A stretch of DNA of 64,000 bases from an uncultured Microbacterium sp. (lineage in GTDB: Bacteria; Actinomycetota; Actinomycetes; Actinomycetales; Microbacteriaceae), in NCBI RefSeq assembly GCF_900078385.1, contig NZ_FLQR01000001.1, forward strand, positions 434,001 through 498,000, written 5' to 3'. The notes below the pieces were generated by a model. It made no database searches and was not told the DNA's origin. It saw only the letters and a program-made list of their open reading frames with translations. Shown here piece by piece: positions 34,688-43,501 of this stretch. Made by a program: the position numbers and the translations under genes. Position 1 is the first letter of the stretch. Every line of letters begins with the position of its first letter.

Positions 34688-36116
34688 ATGGGGCACGACA
34701 GTGATCAGGACCACGATCCGCTCGACGATCCGCGCGACGATCCGCTCTGCTGGCCGGCGCTGGAGGCGCTCGTCTCGACCCTGATCGACACGCGGCGCCG
34801 GGTCGCGGCGCTGCAGGCCGCGGAGGCGCGGCTGCTCGCCGATGCGACCGACCTGGTCATCGCCCGGACGGCCGACCTCAGGTCACGAGAGCGTTCGCAG
34901 GCCGATCTGCCGCTCCGGGAGGTCGCGCTCGAGCTCGGCATGGCGATGCGGGCCAGCGACCGGACCGTCCAGGGGCGGATGGGCGACGCCGCGATCCTCG
35001 TCGGGCGGATGCCGCGGACTCTCGCCGCATGGGAGGACGGCCGGATCGACGCGCCGCACGCCTGGGCGATCGTTCGGGCCGGCATGGCCATCGGAGACCC
35101 CGACCGGCTGGCACGCTACGAGGACCTCGCCGTCACGGCCGCCGAGAGCGAGTCGCCGGGGCGGCTCGTCCCGATCGTGCGGGCGCTCGCGGCCGCCGTC
35201 GACCCCGAGACGTTCCAGGATCGACTGACGTCGGCCGCCGCGGACCGCTCCGTGCGCGTCTACGATCTCGACGAGGGGGATGGCGCGCCTCATCGCCGAC
35301 CTCCCCGCGCCGCTGGCCTACGGCATCCGCGACCGGCTGACCGAGATGGCCCGTGCGGTGCTCGGGAACGAGGGGCACGACGCGGACCAGACGGCTCCGG
35401 GCATCGCCGATCTGCGCGCCCCTGAGCCTGAGCTCGCACCCGAGTGCCTGCGCACCGGCCCCGACGGCCGGAGTCGGCACCCGGGGCCCGACGCAGACAG
35501 GGGCTCCGATCCGCGGACGATGGACCAGACGCGCGCCGACGTCCTCGCCGACCTGCTGCTCGGCGGCACCCCTGTGGCGCACGGAAGCGAGATCGGAGCG
35601 ATCGCGGCGCGCATTCAGGTCACCGTGCCGGCGCTCACGCTGGCCGGCGTCGGCAGCGAGCCGGCTCTCCTGGCCGGCTACGGTCCCATCGATCCGGCGC
35701 TGGCGCGCCGGCTGGCGTTCGCGGCACCGGGCTGGGACCGCGTGTTCACCGACCCGCACACCGGAGCCGTCCTGGCCGTCGACCGGTACCGACCATCCGC
35801 GGAGCTGCGGAGGTACCACGCCGCGCGGGACGAACGCTGCCGGACGCCCGGATGCCGACGTGCCGCGCACCGCTGCGACCTCGACCACACGGTCGACGCC
35901 GCCCTGGGCGGTCCCACCGCGGTCGGCAACCTCGCCACCTTCTGCCGCCGACACCACACGGACAAGCACGCCACCGCCTGGCGCGTGCGACAGCTCCCCG
36001 GCGGCGTCATCGAGTGGCGCGGGCCGACCGGGCGTCGCTACCGCGACAAAGCCCCGGCGACCGTGCGCTTCGTGCCGGACACCGCCACCATCGACCACGA
36101 TCCGCCGCCGTTCTGA
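34688..36116 (+). pseudogene. DUF222/HNH endonuclease-domain gene with a frameshift
   Basis: The start is ATG at 34688 behind AGGAGG. Frame one runs through the DUF222 part (CWPALEALVSTLIDTRRRVAALQAAEARL to VRVYDLDEG). At the run of five G (35275-35279) the frame must shift to continue with MARLIADLPAPLAYGIRDRL, which is the direct family continuation, and then the HNH nuclease: CRTPGC, DLDHTVDAALGG and FCRRHHTDKH. Removing one G restores a single protein of about 475 residues. The usual four-G reading GAG-GGG-ATG suggests a one-base insertion. This could be a sequencing error, a true inactivation or slippage. These repeated proteins are common in actinobacteria and poorly understood. Confidence 0.8.
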
Positions 36117-36131
36117 GCCACCGCCGCGGCG

Positions 36132-38558
36132 TCACCCCTCGTCGCGCGTCACGTCCTCGGGGCGCACGTCCGGCCGAAGCCCGCGCCACCGCGCGTGACG
36201 CAGCGTGCCGCCCGGCGTGAACTCGGCGAACTCGACCTCGGCGACGAGCTCGGGGCGCACCCACAGAGCGTCCGAGGCGTCGGCGCGCGGGACGCCCACC
36301 ATCGGGTTCTCGTCGGTGCGCAGCGGCCGGAGCTGGGACTCCAGCATCCGCAGGGTCGCCTCGCTGAATCCCGAGCCGACGCGGCCGACGTACTGCAGCC
36401 CGTCCGCCCCGGGGATCCCGAGCAGCAGCGAGCCGATCGCGCCGGTGCGGCCGCCCTTGCCCGGCCGGATGGCGCCGATCACGACGTCCTGCGTACGGGT
36501 GAGCTTGACCTTGAGCCACTCGTCCGACCGGATGCCGGGGCGGTAGCGCGACCGCGGATCCTTCACGACGACGCCCTCGAGCTCGAGCGCGGTCGCCGTC
36601 GTCAGCGCCGCGTCGAGGTCGTCCGCCACGGGCGGCACGACCAGCTGCGGGATCGCTCCCTGGGCGAGGTCCTCCAGCAGCGCACGCCGCTCGGCGAGGG
36701 GGAGTGCCGTGGCATCCGACCCGCCCACCGACAGCACGTCGAACAGGATGTAGGTCACGGGCGTGTGACGGGCCTCGCGCTCGATGTCGCGCGGCTTCGT
36801 GAGGTGCATGCGGCTCTGCAGCCGGTGGAAACTCGGGCGGCCCCGCTCGTCGTACGCGACGACCTCGCCGTCGACGACGGCGGGCGACGGTCCGAGTCCG
36901 GCATCACCGGAGGTGAGCTCGGGGTAGCGGGCCGTGATGTCGGTGCCGCTCCTGGCCCGCATCCGCAGGCGCTCGCCATCCCACACGCCGATCGCGCGGA
37001 TCCCGTCCCACTTGAACTCCACCCACGGCGCGCCCCAGCGCCGCGCCGCCCGCGCGGCCAGGGCGGGAGTCGACGGTGTCGCGAGCATGGGCGAGGCGTC
37101 CTCGATCGCGCCCCGCGACCGCGGCGCCGCGCGCGCCCCGGGCGGTCGCGCCGGCGGTGGCTCCGCCAGCGCCGCGCCGGCGGCATCCTTCATCCGGTGC
37201 AGCAGCCATTGCGACTTCTCGCCGGCGCCCTGCGTCCGGATGAGTGCCAGCCGCGCCGTGCCGAGCGGCCCGTCACCCGCGCCGGTCGCGGTGAAGATCA
37301 CCTCGTCGTCGCGCCACTTCTCCGCGTCGTACACGCCGCGGTCCCAGATTGTCATCGTGCCGGCGCCGTACTCGCCCTTCGGGATCTCGCCGGAGAAGTC
37401 GAGGTAGCTGAGCGGATGCGGCTCCGTCATGACGGCGAGGTTGTTCTTCTCCGTCGTCTCCGGGATGCCGCGCGGCACGGCCCAGCTCACGAGCACGCCG
37501 TCGCGCTCGAGACGGAGGTCCCAGTGCAGTCTGCTCGCGTGGTGCTCCTGGATGACGAAGCGCGCGGCGCCGGCCCCGGGAGCGCCGGCGGGCGACGCGG
37601 AGTCCGGGACCGGCTCGGGGGTCCGTCCGGCATCGCGCTTCGCGATGTACGAGGCGAGGCTCACCCCGGCCGCGCCGACCGGCGCGGCCGGGGTGAGCGG
37701 AGCCAGCACGTCGCCGAGCTGAGCTGCCCGATCCAGCATCTCGTCGAAGCGCAGGTGGCGGAGGTCGGGGTCCTCGAGTTCGTCCCACGTGCGCGGCGCC
37801 GCGACCGTCGGCTCCGCGCGACCCCGCAGCGAGTACGGCGCGATGGTCGTCTTCGAGCCGTTGTTCTGGCTCCAGTCCAGGAACACCTTGCCGGGCCGGG
37901 CGGTCTTCGCCATCTGGCTGATGACGAGGTCGGGGTGATCGGCCTCGAGGAGCCGGGCGAGCTCCTTCGCGAACGCGGAGATCTCGTCGCTCGTCCGCGT
38001 GCCGTCCAGATGCGCGTAGAGGTGGATGCCCTTGCTGCCGCTGGTGACGGGGAAGGGCTCGAGGCCCATGTCGGTGAGGATCGCGCGCGCCCAGCGGGCG
38101 ACCGCGGCGCACTCCACGAGGCCGACGCCGGGGCCGGGGTCGAGGTCCAGGACGATCCGATCCGGATTGCTCCTGGCACCGTGCGCGTCGAACTGCCACT
38201 GCGGCACGTGCAGCTCGAGACTCGCGACCTGCGCGAGGTAGACGAGGGTCGGCAGATCCTCGACGAGCGGATAGTCCTTCGCGCCCGTCGAGTGATCGAT
38301 CGGATGCCGGGGGATCCAGTCCGGTGCACCGCGCTCCAGGTCCTTGGCGAAGAACGGGGGAGCATCCACTCCCTCCGGCCAGCGCTTGCGGGTGACGGGG
38401 CGGCCGCTCACGTGCGGGATCAGCAGCGGAGCGATGCGGGTGACATAGTCGATCACCTCGCCCTTGGTCGTCCCGGTCTCGGGGTAGAGGACCTTGTCGA
38501 GGTTCGTCAGCCGCAGGCGGCGATCGCCGACGCGCACGAGCTGCCCCTCACCTGCCAT
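36132..38558 (-). CDS. ligD: ATP-dependent DNA ligase LigD (polymerase-phosphoesterase-ligase)
   Basis: This 808-residue enzyme of bacterial non-homologous end joining holds three modules. The primase-like polymerase is at about 10-290, with metal aspartates in RIVLDLDPGPG (D138, D140) and FLDWSQNN (D228). The 3'-phosphoesterase is at about 333-460, with RFVIQEHHASRLHWDLRLE. The ligase is at about 488-800, with adenylated K516 in EFKWDGIRA, and DGEVVAYDERGRPSF and EGVVVKDPRSRYRPG. The order POL-PE-LIG is the mycobacterial one. The ATG has TAGCCT six bases upstream. It is divergent from ku across about 60 bases. Confidence 0.95.
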   Translation of the reverse strand: MAGEGQLVRVGDRRLRLTNLDKVLYPETGTTKGEVIDYVTRIAPLLIPHVSGRPVTRKRWPEGVDAPPFFAKDLERGAPDWIPRHPIDHSTGAKDYPLVEDLPTLVYLAQVASLELHVPQWQFDAHGARSNPDRIVLDLDPGPGVGLVECAAVARWARAILTDMGLEPFPVTSGSKGIHLYAHLDGTRTSDEISAFAKELARLLEADHPDLVISQMAKTARPGKVFLDWSQNNGSKTTIAPYSLRGRAEPTVAAPRTWDELEDPDLRHLRFDEMLDRAAQLGDVLAPLTPAAPVGAAGVSLASYIAKRDAGRTPEPVPDSASPAGAPGAGAARFVIQEHHASRLHWDLRLERDGVLVSWAVPRGIPETTEKNNLAVMTEPHPLSYLDFSGEIPKGEYGAGTMTIWDRGVYDAEKWRDDEVIFTATGAGDGPLGTARLALIRTQGAGEKSQWLLHRMKDAAGAALAEPPPARPPGARAAPRSRGAIEDASPMLATPSTPALAARAARRWGAPWVEFKWDGIRAIGVWDGERLRMRARSGTDITARYPELTSGDAGLGPSPAVVDGEVVAYDERGRPSFHRLQSRMHLTKPRDIEREARHTPVTYILFDVLSVGGSDATALPLAERRALLEDLAQGAIPQLVVPPVADDLDAALTTATALELEGVVVKDPRSRYRPGIRSDEWLKVKLTRTQDVVIGAIRPGKGGRTGAIGSLLLGIPGADGLQYVGRVGSGFSEATLRMLESQLRPLRTDENPMVGVPRADASDALWVRPELVAEVEFAEFTPGGTLRHARWRGLRPDVRPEDVTRDEG

Positions 38559-38564
38559 GACGAA

Positions 38565-38570
38565 AGGCTA
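38565..38570 (-). promoter_or_regulatory. -10 box TAGCCT of ligD
   Basis: TAGCCT on the minus strand ends six bases before the ligD ATG, so the ligD transcript should be leaderless. Confidence 0.5.
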
Positions 38571-38618
38571 GTGCGCAACCTCTGGCACTCATCGGCGTGC
38601 GCGGTGTGTACTGGGGGA

Positions 38619-39584
38619 ATGAGAGCGATCTGGAAGGGCGCCCTGACCTTCGGCCTTGTGAACGTGCCGGTCAAGGTCTACTCCGCCACGGAAGACCACG
38701 ACGTGTCGCTGCACCAGGTGCATGCGGCCGACGGCGGCCGCATCCGGTACCAGCGGATCTGCGAGATCGACGGCGAGGTCGTGCCGTACGCCGAGATCGA
38801 CAAGGCCTACGACGACGGGGAGCGCACCGTTGTCCTCACCTCCGACGACCTCGCATCGCTCCCGTCGGAGCGCACGCGCGAGATCGAGGTGGTCGAGTTC
38901 GTGCCGAGCGAGCAGATCGACCTGCTGACCCTCGACCGCGCCTACTACCTGGAACCCGACTCGGCCTCGCCGAAGGCGTACGTCCTGCTGCGGAAGACCC
39001 TCGAGCAGACCGACCGCACCGCGGTCGTGCGCTTCTCGCTGCGGCAGAAGACGCGCCTCGCGGCCCTCCGCGTCCGCGGCGACGTGCTCGTGCTGCAGAC
39101 GCTGCTCTGGGCGGACGAGGTGCGCGAAGCCGCCTTCCCGGGCCTCGACGCGCCCGTGAAGATCTCGGAGAAGGAGCTCGAGCTGTCGGCATCCCTCGTG
39201 GAGAGCTTCTCGAGCGATTTCGATCCGGGCGAATTCGTCGACGAGTACCAGAAAGAGCTCCGCACCCTCATCGACGCGAAGCTCGAGCAGGGCGACGCGC
39301 TGGACACATCGGAGACCTTCGGCGAGCGGGAGGAGGCCGACACGGGCGGCGAGGTCATCGATCTCATGGCGGCGCTCCGAGCGAGCGTGGAGCGCAGTCG
39401 CGCGGCGCGCGGGGAGGCTGCGGGCACGTCCGACACGGGAAAGCCGTCGGCATCGGACGAGAAGAAGTCGGCGAAGAAGCCTGCCGCGAAGAAGCCTGCG
39501 GCGAAGACGCCGGCCGCGACCTCGGATGGCGCGACGGCGTCCGCCAAGAAGAGCGCGCCGGCGAAGAAGGCGAAGGCGTCCTGA
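38619..39584 (+). CDS. ku: Non-homologous end-joining protein Ku
   Basis: The 321-residue DNA-end-binding homodimer partner of LigD begins MRAIWKGALTFGLVNVPVKV, the Ku signature, and continues with RYQRICEIDGEVVPYAEI and YYLEPDSASPKAYVLL. After the Ku core (to about 260), a linker leads to a Lys/Ala/Pro-rich tail (KKSAKKPAAKKPAAK, residues about 285-321) like those shown to tune DNA binding in other bacterial Ku proteins. The ATG at 38619 is preceded by GGGGGA. The long frame upstream is the antisense of ligD. It is divergent from ligD. Confidence 0.95.
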   Translation: MRAIWKGALTFGLVNVPVKVYSATEDHDVSLHQVHAADGGRIRYQRICEIDGEVVPYAEIDKAYDDGERTVVLTSDDLASLPSERTREIEVVEFVPSEQIDLLTLDRAYYLEPDSASPKAYVLLRKTLEQTDRTAVVRFSLRQKTRLAALRVRGDVLVLQTLLWADEVREAAFPGLDAPVKISEKELELSASLVESFSSDFDPGEFVDEYQKELRTLIDAKLEQGDALDTSETFGEREEADTGGEVIDLMAALRASVERSRAARGEAAGTSDTGKPSASDEKKSAKKPAAKKPAAKTPAATSDGATASAKKSAPAKKAKAS

Positions 39585-39585
39585 G

Positions 39586-40386
39586 TCAGGCCTGCGCGCG
39601 CGGCGGCTCGGTGCCGTCGCCGTCGTGGCCGCCGAACTCGGGCTCCTTGTCGAAGACCTCGGGGTCCAGGACCAGCGCCTCGGCCTCGTCGTGGTCGACG
39701 ACGACGTCCTCGCCTGCGGCCGCGGCCTTCCGGGTCTTGTAGCGCTCGGAGAAGTAGTGCCAGATCGTGATGAGCGCGGTGCCGCCGACGGCGGTGAGCA
39801 GGATCAGGTCGATGTACTCCGACACGAACCATGCCACCGGCGGAATGAACCCGATCAGGTACCCGAACATCGTGAGACCGAAGCCCCAGATGATCGCGCC
39901 GATGAGGTTGTAGAGGGTGTACTTGCCCTTGTGCATGTGGCCGACGCCGGCGGCGACGGGCGCGAACGTGCGGACGATCGGCACGAAGCGCGCCAGGATG
40001 ATCGTGAGGCCGCCGTACCGCTCGAAGAACGCGTTCGTGCGCTCGACGTTCTTCCGGCTGAACAGCCCCGACTCTTTGCGCTCGAAGATCGCCGGGCCGC
40101 CCTTGTGGCCGATGTAGAACCCGACCTCACCGCCGAGGAAGGCCGCCAGGCCGATCAGCAGCGCGACCCACCACACGCTGATGCCGAAGACGCCGTTGGG
40201 CGCATAGTCCTGGGGATGCGAGAGCAGTCCCGAGATGACGAGCAGCGTGTCGCCGGGCAGCAGGAATCCGATCAGCAGACCCGTCTCGGCGAAGATGATG
40301 AAGCACACCACGACGAGGGCCCAGGGACCGGCCGTCGTGATGATCAGTTCGGGGTCGAGCCAGGGGATGAGAGCGATGGAGTGCAC
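39586..40386 (-). CDS. DedA family membrane protein
   Basis: The 266-residue protein has the DedA/SNARE-associated domain: FAETGLLIGFLLPGDTLLVISG (about 34-55), AFLGGEVGFYIGHKGG, then FERYGGLTIILARFVPIVRTFAPVAAG, which holds the conserved Arg and Pro. DedA proteins are thought to flip undecaprenyl phosphate or phospholipids across the membrane. A charged C-terminal tail of about 45 residues lies in the cytoplasm. The GTG at 40386 leads directly into a hydrophobic segment. A TAGGCT -10-like box about 45 bases upstream would give a short leader. The stop is one base from the ku stop. Confidence 0.85.
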   Translation of the reverse strand: MHSIALIPWLDPELIITTAGPWALVVVCFIIFAETGLLIGFLLPGDTLLVISGLLSHPQDYAPNGVFGISVWWVALLIGLAAFLGGEVGFYIGHKGGPAIFERKESGLFSRKNVERTNAFFERYGGLTIILARFVPIVRTFAPVAAGVGHMHKGKYTLYNLIGAIIWGFGLTMFGYLIGFIPPVAWFVSEYIDLILLTAVGGTALITIWHYFSERYKTRKAAAAGEDVVVDHDEAEALVLDPEVFDKEPEFGGHDGDGTEPPRAQA

Positions 40387-40446
40387 AGGGGTCCCGTCGG
40401 TCGTGCGTGCGGTCGGCGGTCAGCGGATCTCAGCCTAACCGGCTCG

Positions 40447-40528
40447 TGCGGAAGGTGGGACTTGAACCCACACGCCCGAAGGCACAGGAACCTAAATCCT
40501 GCGTGTCTGCCGATTTCACCACTCCCGC
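40447..40528 (-). tRNA. tRNA-Leu (TAG)
   Basis: An 82-nt class II tRNA. The acceptor GCGGGAG pairs with CTTCCGC (one G-U). The anticodon arm CAGGA-TTTAGGT-TCCTG gives TAG, and a long variable arm (TGCCTTCGGGCG) marks Leu. No CCA is encoded. Confidence 0.93.
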
Positions 40529-40552
40529 GGAAGGCTCAGTCTAGCGAGGCCG

Positions 40553-41386
40553 TCATGCGCCGATCTCGGCGTCGTCAGGGCGGGGGAGCGCCATCTCGAG
40601 CTGCCGGTCCCAGCGCGGGGAGCCCCCGACGAACCAGTACGCCGCGCCGATGAACAGCGCCCCGCCGATGAGGTTTCCGAGCCCCACCCACAGGAGGTTC
40701 CCCCCGAAGAGCTGCCATGTCGCGTCGTCGTACCCGCCGAACAGGCCGATGGAGTAGGTCGTCATGTTCGCCACGACATGCTCGAAGCCCGAGGTGATGA
40801 AGGCGAGGAGGGCCCAGAAGATGACGGCGAGCTTCGGCCCGTCGGTGGTCAGGCGATTGCACATCCAGATGGCCAGGCACACCAGGACGTTGCAGAGGAT
40901 GCCGCGGACGAACAGCTCGGCGGGCGTCTCGGTCGCCTTCGCGGCGAGCAGGCCCTGGATCATCTCGCCGGCGGCGGCGTTGGAGTGCAGGACACCGGAG
41001 AAGACCACCAGAGCGCCGAAGACGGCGGAGCCGAGGATGTTCGCGCCGAACGTGAACAGCATGGCGCCGGCGGCGGGGAGGGGCCGGACTGCACGCATGA
41101 GCGCGCCCTGCGTGAGGATCATCATCGCGGAGGTCACGAGCTCGGCGCCCGCGAAGACGACGAGGGTCAGCGCGACGCCGAAGACGAGGCCGCTCACGAG
41201 CTTGACGGCGGGTTCCCCTGCGGCCGCGAACGGCCCCGCGGCACTGACCATGAGGACGACGGCGACGCCGACGTAGGCGCCGGCGAGCATTCCGGACACG
41301 AGGAAGCGCACGGGGGTGCGCAGGACCTCGGTCTTGTGGATCGCGGCGTCGGCCTGCGCCGTCAGGGTTTGCGGAACGGTGAGCAC
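40553..41386 (-). CDS. Formate/nitrite transporter family channel
   Basis: The 277-residue FNT protein has six membrane helices that form a pentameric channel for formate, nitrite or a similar anion. Family blocks are FLVSGMLAGAYVGVAVVL (helix 1), FGVALTLVVFAGAELVTSAMM (helix 2 with the omega-loop), and RGILCNVLVCLAIWM with HVVANMTTYSIGLF (the pore His-Asn region). GTG at 41386 is the best start, since the frame before it has no family resemblance. A CACAAT -10-like box lies five bases upstream within a palindrome. Which anion it carries is not evident: no formate or nitrite enzyme lies nearby. Confidence 0.87.
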   Translation of the reverse strand: MLTVPQTLTAQADAAIHKTEVLRTPVRFLVSGMLAGAYVGVAVVLMVSAAGPFAAAGEPAVKLVSGLVFGVALTLVVFAGAELVTSAMMILTQGALMRAVRPLPAAGAMLFTFGANILGSAVFGALVVFSGVLHSNAAAGEMIQGLLAAKATETPAELFVRGILCNVLVCLAIWMCNRLTTDGPKLAVIFWALLAFITSGFEHVVANMTTYSIGLFGGYDDATWQLFGGNLLWVGLGNLIGGALFIGAAYWFVGGSPRWDRQLEMALPRPDDAEIGA

Positions 41387-41400
41387 ACTCCATTGTGCTC
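41381..41400. promoter_or_regulatory. 7-bp palindrome over the FNT start and -10 box
   Basis: GAGCACA-CTCCAT-TGTGCTC is a perfect inverted repeat that covers the FNT start codon and its CACAAT -10-like box. A repressor bound here would block the gene. It may instead form a hairpin in longer transcripts. Confidence 0.5.
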
Positions 41401-41416
41401 TGTGGTCGGACCACAG
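41400..41416. promoter_or_regulatory. 17-bp FadR/GntR-like operator upstream of the FNT gene
   Basis: CTGTGGTCGGACCACAG is a perfect palindrome of two 8-bp arms about one base. Its core TGGTCNGACCA is the pattern bound by the FadR branch of GntR regulators. It lies 14 bases before the FNT start and about 60 before tadA. No GntR gene is visible in the window. Confidence 0.55.
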
Positions 41417-41477
41417 CGCAAGCCCCCGGACAGCCGGCTGTGGATAACTTGCGCCGGAGCCGCGCGCGGTCGTCAGG

Positions 41478-42647
41478 ATGCGTGGGGTGAGCCTGGCGTC
41501 GCTGTCTGCCAACGTCGCGCCGGCGACCCGGACCGTCGCCGAGCGCGTGCGGGAGCGCCTGCGGGCGGATCAGGTCGACCCGGCGCGGGACCCCGACCGG
41601 GCGGCGCTCATCGCCCGCGCCGAGGTGCGCCGACACAACGACTACGCACTCGGTCGTGGTGGGGAGCTCATCGACGACGAGGCGGCCTGCGTCCGCGACG
41701 TGCTCGCGAGCGTCGCGGGGTACGGGCCGCTGCAGGCCCTCCTCGACGACCCGAGCGTCGAGGAGGTGTGGATCAACGCGCCGGATCGTGTGTACGTCGC
41801 ACGCGACGGACGCAGCGAACGCGCCCCCGTGGTGCTCACCGACGACGCCGTCCGCGATCTCGTGGAGCGGATGCTGCACGCCACCGGCCGCCGCGTCGAC
41901 CTCAGCCAGCCGTTCGTCGACGCGTCGCTGCCGGACGGCAGTCGGCTGCACGTCGTGATCCCGGACATCACCCGACGCCATTGGGCCGTCAACATCCGCA
42001 AGTTCCTCCCCGCGTATCGCGCGCTGGACGACCTCGTCGCGATCGGCTCGGTGACCTCCGAGGTCGCCGACCTGCTGCAGGCGGCGATGGCGGACGGGCG
42101 CACGGTGCTGGTGTCCGGCGCGACGGCGGCGGGCAAGACGACGCTTCTCGGGGCGCTCATCGCGGCGTGTCCCGCGCACCACCGCATCGTCACGGTCGAG
42201 GAGACGTTCGAGCTCGGCGTGCGGGCGCCCGACATCGTCGCGATGCAGGGGCGGCAGCCGAGCCTCGAGGGGACCGGCGAGGTGACCCTCCGGCGCCTCG
42301 TGAAGGAGGCGCTGCGGATGCGACCCGACCGGCTCGTCGTCGGGGAGGTGCGCGACGCCGAGGCACTCGACCTCCTGCTCGCCCTCAACACGGGCGTCCC
42401 GGGTGCCGCGACCCTGCACGCGAACTCGGCCGTGGAGGCGCTGCGGAAGCTCTCCGCGCTGCCGCTGCTGGCCGGACGGAACATCGACGCGGGGTTCGTC
42501 GTTCCCGCGATCGCCTCGTCCGTCCACCTCGTCGTGCACTGCGGGCGGAGTGCCGACGGCCGGCGCTTCGTGTCGGAGGTGATCGCGCCCACGGGCCGCG
42601 TCGCCGACGGCGCCGTCCAGACCGAGACCGTCTGGGCGCGGAGATGA
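41478..42647 (+). CDS. tadA: Tad pilus ATPase TadA/CpaF
   Basis: This 389-residue secretion ATPase drives assembly of the Flp/Tad pilus. Walker A is SGATAAGKTTLLG (about 214-226). The Asp box reads IVTVEETFELGV, and Walker B is DRLVVGEVRDAEALDLLLALNTG. The His box is GAATLHANSAVEALRKL. The N-terminal block GYGPLQALLDDPSVEEVWINAPD is typical of CpaF. ATG at 41478 or GTG at 41487 could start it. It is the first gene of a coupled set tadA-tadB-tadC, and the stop overlaps tadB (ATGA). Confidence 0.9.
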   Translation: MRGVSLASLSANVAPATRTVAERVRERLRADQVDPARDPDRAALIARAEVRRHNDYALGRGGELIDDEAACVRDVLASVAGYGPLQALLDDPSVEEVWINAPDRVYVARDGRSERAPVVLTDDAVRDLVERMLHATGRRVDLSQPFVDASLPDGSRLHVVIPDITRRHWAVNIRKFLPAYRALDDLVAIGSVTSEVADLLQAAMADGRTVLVSGATAAGKTTLLGALIAACPAHHRIVTVEETFELGVRAPDIVAMQGRQPSLEGTGEVTLRRLVKEALRMRPDRLVVGEVRDAEALDLLLALNTGVPGAATLHANSAVEALRKLSALPLLAGRNIDAGFVVPAIASSVHLVVHCGRSADGRRFVSEVIAPTGRVADGAVQTETVWARR

Positions 42648-43501
42648 CGATCGTGTGGGGCGCGACGCTCGGCGCGGGGATCCTCCTGACCCTGTCCCCG
42701 TGGCTCTGGCCGCCGCGGGCGACGCCGCCGACGCCGCGCCCCGCGGGCCGGGTCTCCCGGATGCTGGAGGCCGCCGGCTTCGCGCACACCCCGTCGGGTC
42801 GCCTGTTCGTCTTCTCCGCCGGCGGTGCTGTGTTCGCGGCCGCCGTCGCGTGGCTCGTCACCGCCCTCCCGGCCGTCGCGCTCGTCGCCGCGCTCGTCGG
42901 GGCGGCGGCGCCCACCGTGTGGCTGCGGGGTCGAGCCCGCCGGCTCCGACGCTCGCGCCGGGCGCTGTGGCCGGACGTCTGCGACCTGCTCGTCGCGTCG
43001 GTGCGATCGGGCATGTCGCTGCCGGATGCCGTCGCGGCACTCGCGACGTCGGCGCCGGGCCCGCTGCGTCCCGCCTTCTCCGCATTCGCCGGGGACCTCG
43101 CGGCATCGGGTCACTTCGACTCCAGCGCGCTGCGGTTGAAATCCGCCCTCGGCGACCCGGTCGGCGACCGCATCATCGAGACGCTGCGGATGGCGCGGCA
43201 GGTCGGTGGCACGGAGCTCACGACCGTCCTGCGCGCCCTGTCGTCCTCCGTCCGTGCCGACGCGGCGCTGCGGGCCGAGGTCGAGGCGCGCCAGTCGTGG
43301 ATCCGCGGCGCCGCGGTGCTGGGCGTCGTCGCGCCGTGGATCGTCCTCATCCTGCTGTCGATGCGGCCGGAGGGTGCGGCCGCATACGCGAGCGCGCAGG
43401 GTGTCGTCGTGATCCTCGGCGGCGCGGCGGTCTCGGTCCTCGCGTACCGCCTCATGCTCCGGGTGGGCCGGCTGTCCGAACCTCGGCGGTGGTTCGGGTG
43501 A
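42644..43501 (+). CDS. tadB: Tad pilus inner-membrane protein TadB
   Basis: The 285-residue protein of the type II secretion F domain has two N-terminal membrane helices (about 2-19 and 52-90), a cytoplasmic domain with LWPDVCDLLVASVRSGMSL (about 107-125) and ETLRMARQVGGTEL, and two C-terminal helices. It forms the membrane platform with TadC that TadA acts on. The ATG overlaps the tadA stop, and its stop overlaps the tadC GTG. Confidence 0.85.
   Translation: MTIVWGATLGAGILLTLSPWLWPPRATPPTPRPAGRVSRMLEAAGFAHTPSGRLFVFSAGGAVFAAAVAWLVTALPAVALVAALVGAAAPTVWLRGRARRLRRSRRALWPDVCDLLVASVRSGMSLPDAVAALATSAPGPLRPAFSAFAGDLAASGHFDSSALRLKSALGDPVGDRIIETLRMARQVGGTELTTVLRALSSSVRADAALRAEVEARQSWIRGAAVLGVVAPWIVLILLSMRPEGAAAYASAQGVVVILGGAAVSVLAYRLMLRVGRLSEPRRWFG

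Noticed and set aside
36195..38618. In-frame 5' extension of Ku to more than 1100 residues
   Set aside because: The extension is the antisense of ligD. The Ku signature MRAIWKGALTFG begins at 38619.
39470..39580. The AAGAAG/GCCTGC repeats in ku as a tandem DNA repeat element
   Set aside because: They encode the lysine-rich Ku tail and are explained by codon use for Lys, Pro and Ala.
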